A DNA stretch of 16,187 nt, from positions 203,738-219,924 of the forward strand of contig MU657235.1 in assembly GCA_026770575.1 (NCBI GenBank). Reading direction: 5' to 3'. The notes below the pieces were generated by a model. That model saw only the letters and a list, made by a program, of their open reading frames with translations. It was not told the origin of the DNA and did not search any database. Both the position numbers and the translations under genes were made by a program. The stretch's first letter is position 1, and every line of letters starts with the position of its first letter. Shown in pieces: positions 16,027 to 16,187 of this stretch. The DNA comes from Pelagophyceae sp. CCMP2097. Taxonomy: Eukaryota > Sar > Pelagophyceae.

Positions 16027-16187
16027 TTGAAATTATTTAACTAATCGCTGAACTTTCAAATCCTCCTTATCTTTATTTTTATTATTTTATTTCTTATTGA
16101 GCTATTTATTTTTTCTTTTTTTTGCGGCCGACCAGATTCGAACCTGTGACCAAAAACTTCTTCTATGATGATTCCAATGAGGCTCCT
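16027..16187. other. AT-rich 3' region ending in a B-box tRNA-like sequence
   Basis: After the TAA at 16024 comes AT-rich DNA with a long T/A tract (16065-16123). On the minus strand, reading from the right edge, GGTTCGAATCT (rc of 16134-16144) is a perfect T-loop/B box in a nearly paired T-arm, followed by CGGCCGC and then an A-rich tail. The 5' acceptor would lie beyond the window, and no convincing anticodon arm can be drawn. A B box followed by an A-rich tail instead of a T-run terminator suggests a retroposed tRNA or SINE. Confidence 0.35.

Noticed and set aside
16130..16187. Functional tRNA gene on the minus strand
   Set aside because: The T-arm is good but no anticodon stem pairs, and the 5' acceptor is outside the window; kept only as tRNA-like.

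Overview
The window looks like nuclear DNA of a small stramenopile alga, most like a pelagophyte. This is an inference. It rests on GC-rich coding DNA with short AG|G-acceptor introns, Sel1-repeat proteins with a RING-like head, an SF2 helicase followed by tandem Helicase-associated (HA, PF03457-type) repeats, a CIA30-domain protein with a signal peptide, and a glycosyltransferase-like protein carrying a PAN/Apple domain. No bacterial operons, rRNA genes, intact tRNAs or CRISPR arrays are visible.

Layout. 1-142: edge of a possible minus-strand exon. 143-2619: no confident gene. This stretch holds AT-rich low-complexity DNA, small hairpins, a tRNA-like B box and a pair of 71-nt hairpin elements. 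2620-3540 (+): a gene of unknown function whose 3' end is uncertain. 3484-6459 (-): a coiled-coil, EF-hand-like protein with internal duplications, convergent with the previous gene. 6460-6796: AT-rich divergent intergenic DNA. 6797-7650 (+): RING-like plus Sel1-repeat protein, frameshifted inside the RING. 7878-10541 (-): a multi-exon type-II-membrane glycosyltransferase-like gene ending in a PAN domain. Eight exons can be joined by reading frame and family motifs. 10720-13708 (+): a DEAH helicase with about seven HA repeats, broken by nonsense codons and indels. 13789-14670 (-): a CIA30-domain protein with one likely intron. 14992-16026 (+): a spliced gene of unknown function with two internal TGA codons. 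16027-16187: AT-rich DNA ending in a second B-box tRNA-like sequence.

The genes do not form an obvious pathway; neighbours alternate in strand and are convergent or divergent. The strongest shared theme is intron architecture. Most inferred introns start G(T/C)GCG, end AG before an exon G, and several are filled with short tandem repeats. The strongest mobile-element-like signals are the two 71-nt hairpins and a shared motif pair at 1049/1655 and 6442/6465. The helicase locus shows a two-unit (A/B) higher-order pattern in its HA repeats and clear decay.
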